A program made the translations under genes and the position numbers. A stretch of 7,002 nt of DNA from DASQVO01 sp035640715. GTDB taxonomy: Bacteria; Actinomycetota; Actinomycetes; Streptosporangiales; Streptosporangiaceae. The stretch lies in NCBI GenBank assembly GCA_035640715.1, contig DASQVO010000390.1, positions 1-7,002 on the forward strand, read 5' to 3'. Shown here piece after piece: positions 4,681 through 7,002 of the stretch. The notes beneath the pieces were generated by a model. The model saw only the letters and a list, made by a program, of their open reading frames with translations, did no database searches and was not told the DNA's origin. Each line of letters begins with the position of its first letter. Position 1 is the stretch's first letter.

Positions 4681-5942
4681 GCCACGGCAATGGCCTGGCC
4701 GGTGATATCGCCGCGGTGACGGCGGAGTTCGGTGCGGCGCTCCACGAGGCGGGCGTCCCGGCCGATCCCGGGCGCTGCGAGCGGTTCGCCCGCGCTGTCA
4801 CGCTCATGCGGCCGCGGTCCACCCGGGAGCTGCACGCGTGCGGGCTCGCCACCCTCGTCTCAAGCCCCGAGGAAATCGAGATCTACGACCGGCTGTTCGC
4901 GGCGGCGTTCGGGGACCGGCTGAGCGAGGTGGTCGCGGCCCGTCCCGCGGAGCCGGCCAGTGAGCCGGGCCCGTCCAGCGACGGCATGCCACCGCTGACG
5001 GCGCCGGGCGTGCCGCAGTTCGCCCAGGCGCCCGCCGATGGGCGGCCCGAGCAGCCCGACGGGGACGAGCCGGGCAGCACCGTGCCCTGGCGGACAGTGT
5101 CCTCCGCCGCCGAGCGGCTGGCCAGCCGCGATTTCTCCGACCTGTCGGCGGATGAGCTGAGCCAGCTCGAAGCGCTGATGCGGCAGCTCGTGCTGGCCAC
5201 CCCGCCGCGGCGGACCCGCCGGTACCGTCCGATGGACGAGGGGAGCCGTCTCGACCTGCGTGCCACGCTGCGCCAGGCGCGGCGGACGGTGGGTGAGCCG
5301 GTCTACCTGGCGCGCCGGGCGCCGCGCCTGCGGACCCGGCGGCTCATCGTGCTCTGTGACATCTCCGGCTCGATGGAGCCCTACGCCCGCGCCATGCTCC
5401 AGTTCCTCTACTGCGCCAGCCGGGGTGTTGCGCTCGGGCCCAGCCGGGGCGGCGCCCGCCGCCGCCCGGGGGGTGCGGGCGTGGGCCGGGAGGGCCGCGC
5501 CGGGGCGGCCCGGACCGAGGTGTTCACCTTCGCGACCCGGCTCACCCGGATAACCTCCGAACTGGTCGCGTCGCGGCCCGAGACGGTGCTGGCGCGGGCG
5601 GGGAAGGCGGCCCCGGACTGGTCTGGCGGCACGCGTATCGGTGCGTCGATCAAGGAGTTCAACGACGTCTACGGTCGCCGCGGCCTGGCCCGGGGCGCCG
5701 TCGTGCTGATCATCTCCGACGGCTGGGAAACCGGTGACCCGGCACAGCTGGGCGCCGAGATGGCACGGCTGTCCCGGGTGGCGTACAAGATCGTGTGGGC
5801 CAACCCACGGACCAAGAGCCCGCGTTACCGGCCTGAGGTCGGGGGCATGGCCGCCGCCTGGCCCTACTGCGACGCCGTGGTGAGCGCGCACAGCCTGAAC
5901 GCCCTGGATGACCTGATCGCCGCGCTCGCCGGGCCGTCGTAA
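4656..5942 (+). CDS. coxE: CoxE, VWA-domain protein for CO dehydrogenase maturation
   Basis: A 428-residue CoxE-family protein, partner of the CoxD ATPase in making the Cu-S-Mo site of CoxL. Seen: an N-terminal helical region (about 10-90, with ATLVSSPEEIEIYDRLFAAAFG read as TLVSSPEEIEIYDRL) typical of CoxE; a Pro/Ala/Gly-rich, probably disordered linker (about 92-145); a second helical part (about 148-215); then the VWA domain. The MIDAS metal site is complete: DISGSM at 235-240, Thr326 in SGGTRIG, and Asp355 in ISDGWETGD. The C-terminus VVSAHSLNALDDLIAAL is also typical. GGTGAGGA (4641-4648) lies 7 nt before the ATG. Odd: residues 257-286 (nt 5424-5513) are a Gly/Arg/Ala-rich insertion between the first VWA helix and the strand TEVFTFATRLT, where relatives have a short turn. 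coxF, often next in cox operons, does not follow; a convergent gene begins its end 14 nt later. Confidence 0.93.
   Translation: MDLNDGPHRHGNGLAGDIAAVTAEFGAALHEAGVPADPGRCERFARAVTLMRPRSTRELHACGLATLVSSPEEIEIYDRLFAAAFGDRLSEVVAARPAEPASEPGPSSDGMPPLTAPGVPQFAQAPADGRPEQPDGDEPGSTVPWRTVSSAAERLASRDFSDLSADELSQLEALMRQLVLATPPRRTRRYRPMDEGSRLDLRATLRQARRTVGEPVYLARRAPRLRTRRLIVLCDISGSMEPYARAMLQFLYCASRGVALGPSRGGARRRPGGAGVGREGRAGAARTEVFTFATRLTRITSELVASRPETVLARAGKAAPDWSGGTRIGASIKEFNDVYGRRGLARGAVVLIISDGWETGDPAQLGAEMARLSRVAYKIVWANPRTKSPRYRPEVGGMAAAWPYCDAVVSAHSLNALDDLIAALAGPS
5468..5494 (+). other. G-quadruplex motif inside coxE
   Basis: Five runs of at least three G on the coding strand, at 5468-5473, 5477-5479, 5483-5485, 5488-5490 and 5492-5494, with loops of 3, 3, 2 and 1 nt. 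This satisfies the standard four-tract quadruplex rule with very short loops. It lies in the part of coxE coding for the Gly/Arg-rich insertion. It could stall polymerase or ribosome, or simply reflect the low-complexity GC-rich insert, which is also prone to length change. Confidence 0.55.
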
Positions 5943-5956
5943 CGGAACCTGGCCGG

Positions 5957-7002
5957 TCAGGCGACGGTGACCTTGATGGTGTGGTATCCGGTGGCGCCGT
6001 TCGGCTCCGCGCCGTGCCGCACGGCGGTCTGGGTATAGCCGGTGTTGTCGGTGGCCCGCACCTGGATCGTGTGGGTGCCCGGTGTCGCGTTCCAGCGGTA
6101 GTGCCACTGCCGCCAGGTGTCATAGGTGTCCTGGGTCGCGAGCGTCGCTTCCCGCCAGGCGCCGTTCACGCCGACCTCCACGGCCGCGATCCCCTTGTGC
6201 TGCGCCCAGGCGACGCCCGCGATGGTCACCGGGCCTGCCTTGACGTTCGCGCCGGTCTTGGGCACATCGATGCGGGACTCGGTCTTGATCGCCGCCTGTG
6301 CCGCCCAGCCCCGGTGCGTCCAGTAGGCGTCGAATGCGGCGTAGGTCGTCAGTTCCATGTCCACGACCCACTTGCAGGCGGAGACGTACCCGTAGAGCCC
6401 CGGGACGACGACCCGTACCGGGAAACCGTGCTCGGCCGGCAGTGGCGCGCCGTTCATCCCGTAGGCCAGCAGCGAGTGACGGCCGTCCATGACGGCCTCG
6501 GTGGAGACGCCCAGGTTCATGCCGTTGACGTCGCGCATGACGATCTGGGTGGCGCCCGGCTGCACACCGGCTTCGCGGAGGAGGTCGGCGAACGGGGTGC
6601 CCAGCCAGCGAGCGTTGCCGAGCAGGTTGCCGCCCACCGACTCCGACACGCAGCAGATCGTGATGTCGCGCTCCAGTTGCGGCCGCTTCATGAGCTCGTC
6701 GAAGCTGATAGTCATCGGCTTGTCGACCATGCCGTGGATGCGCAGCGACCACTCCTGCGTGGTGATCTGCGGGACAACGAGCGCGGTGTCGACCCGGTAG
6801 AAGCTGGAGTTCGACGTGTAGAAGGGCGTGATGCCCGGGATGTTGAGCTCCGTGCCGGGGCGCAGCGGGGCGACCTTCTCCGCCGGGGTGTTGAGCTTGA
6901 TCGCGGCGCGGGAGGCATTGACGTTGAAGCGCCGGTTGGTGAGGATCTGGCCGCCCACCCCGGCCGCCGCTGCCACGCCTGCCACCGAAAGGCCTGAGGC
7001 CA
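5957..7002 (-). CDS. Sulfite-oxidase-like molybdopterin oxidoreductase, membrane-anchored, 5' end missing
   Basis: 348 codons of a protein whose start lies beyond the window; the frame is open to base 7002. Seen: an Ala/Gly/Val-rich stretch (SVAGVAAAAGVGGQIL) that looks like the end of a membrane helix, followed by NRRFN; then the sulfite oxidase molybdopterin fold, with FYRVDTALVVPQ, LRIHGMVDKP, the ICCVSESVGG segment whose second Cys (complement of about 6650-6652) is the expected Mo ligand, GNARWLG, and HGFPVRVVVPGLYGYVSACKW read as GFPVRVVVPGLYGY; and a C-terminal Mo-co dimerisation (Ig-like) domain with VAGVAWAQHKGI-type sequence and WRQWHYRWNATPGTHTI. Known: this actinobacterial group has several N-terminal membrane helices and an extracytoplasmic catalytic domain; its substrate is undefined, so sulfite oxidase activity should not be assumed. 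Relatives usually have CVSNE where this has CVSES. It converges on coxE with only 14 nt between. Confidence 0.9.
   Translation of the reverse strand, partial: ASGLSVAGVAAAAGVGGQILTNRRFNVNASRAAIKLNTPAEKVAPLRPGTELNIPGITPFYTSNSSFYRVDTALVVPQITTQEWSLRIHGMVDKPMTISFDELMKRPQLERDITICCVSESVGGNLLGNARWLGTPFADLLREAGVQPGATQIVMRDVNGMNLGVSTEAVMDGRHSLLAYGMNGAPLPAEHGFPVRVVVPGLYGYVSACKWVVDMELTTYAAFDAYWTHRGWAAQAAIKTESRIDVPKTGANVKAGPVTIAGVAWAQHKGIAAVEVGVNGAWREATLATQDTYDTWRQWHYRWNATPGTHTIQVRATDNTGYTQTAVRHGAEPNGATGYHTIKVTVA

Noticed and set aside
5943..5972. Shared terminator between coxE and the convergent gene.
   Set aside because: Only CCTG/CAGG half-arms around a few bases, too short for a credible terminator and lacking T-tracts.
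4860..6107. A 415-codon frame antisense to coxE.
   Set aside because: Shadow of the CoxE reading frame; composition is Arg/Gly/His/Pro-rich and it crosses two real genes.
5981..6997. A plus-strand frame opposite the sulfite-oxidase-like gene.
   Set aside because: The minus-strand frame has clear molybdopterin-domain motifs; the plus-strand peptide has none.
1..7002. CRISPR arrays, tRNA or rRNA genes, insertion sequences, attachment sites.
   Set aside because: I saw no regularly spaced repeats, tRNA-like cloverleaf, transposase frame or terminal inverted repeats flanking a gene.

Overview
The window reads as chromosomal DNA of a high-GC actinobacterium. Third codon positions are nearly all G or C, genes are tightly packed, one gene uses a TTG start, and the protein families are typical of soil Actinobacteria. 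The species cannot be named from the sequence. The core is an aerobic carbon monoxide dehydrogenase (cox) locus.

Layout. 1-177 is the 3' end of coxS, the iron-sulfur subunit. It overlaps (ATGA) coxL at 174-2582, the catalytic Mo-Cu subunit, which carries the form I signature AYSCSFR and so points to true CO oxidation. 2583-2735 has no intact gene but holds a short coding-like fragment. 2736-3353, on the minus strand, is a 2H phosphoesterase of the 2'-5' RNA ligase type, unrelated to CO oxidation and wedged into the cox locus. 3354-3703 is a divergent intergenic region with a dyad, a candidate leaderless promoter and a small open frame with a strong Shine-Dalgarno sequence. 3704-4630 is coxD (MoxR-type AAA+ ATPase). 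4656-5942 is coxE (VWA protein). On the minus strand and convergent with coxE, 5957-7002 is the C-terminal part of a membrane-anchored sulfite-oxidase-like molybdopterin enzyme that runs off the window.

How they work together. CoxS and CoxL, with the FAD subunit CoxM presumably encoded just upstream, form the enzyme that oxidises CO to CO2 and passes electrons to the respiratory chain. CoxD and CoxE are maturation factors of the AAA+/VWA pair type, thought to build or insert the copper-sulfur part of the CoxL active site. The sulfite-oxidase-like protein also needs a molybdenum cofactor but is a separate transcription unit. coxM, coxF and coxG are not in the window.

The least expected signals are small. 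A perfect 12-bp inverted repeat of low GC spans the coxD stop and coxE start and is interleaved with a second hairpin that would hide the coxE ribosome binding site. A short imperfect duplication lies at the coxS/coxL junction. A Gly/Arg-rich 30-residue insertion in the VWA domain of CoxE contains a G-quadruplex motif. The coding frame switches just upstream of coxD. No wholly new multi-gene system is visible; the gene content is a recognisable cox locus with unusual architecture.
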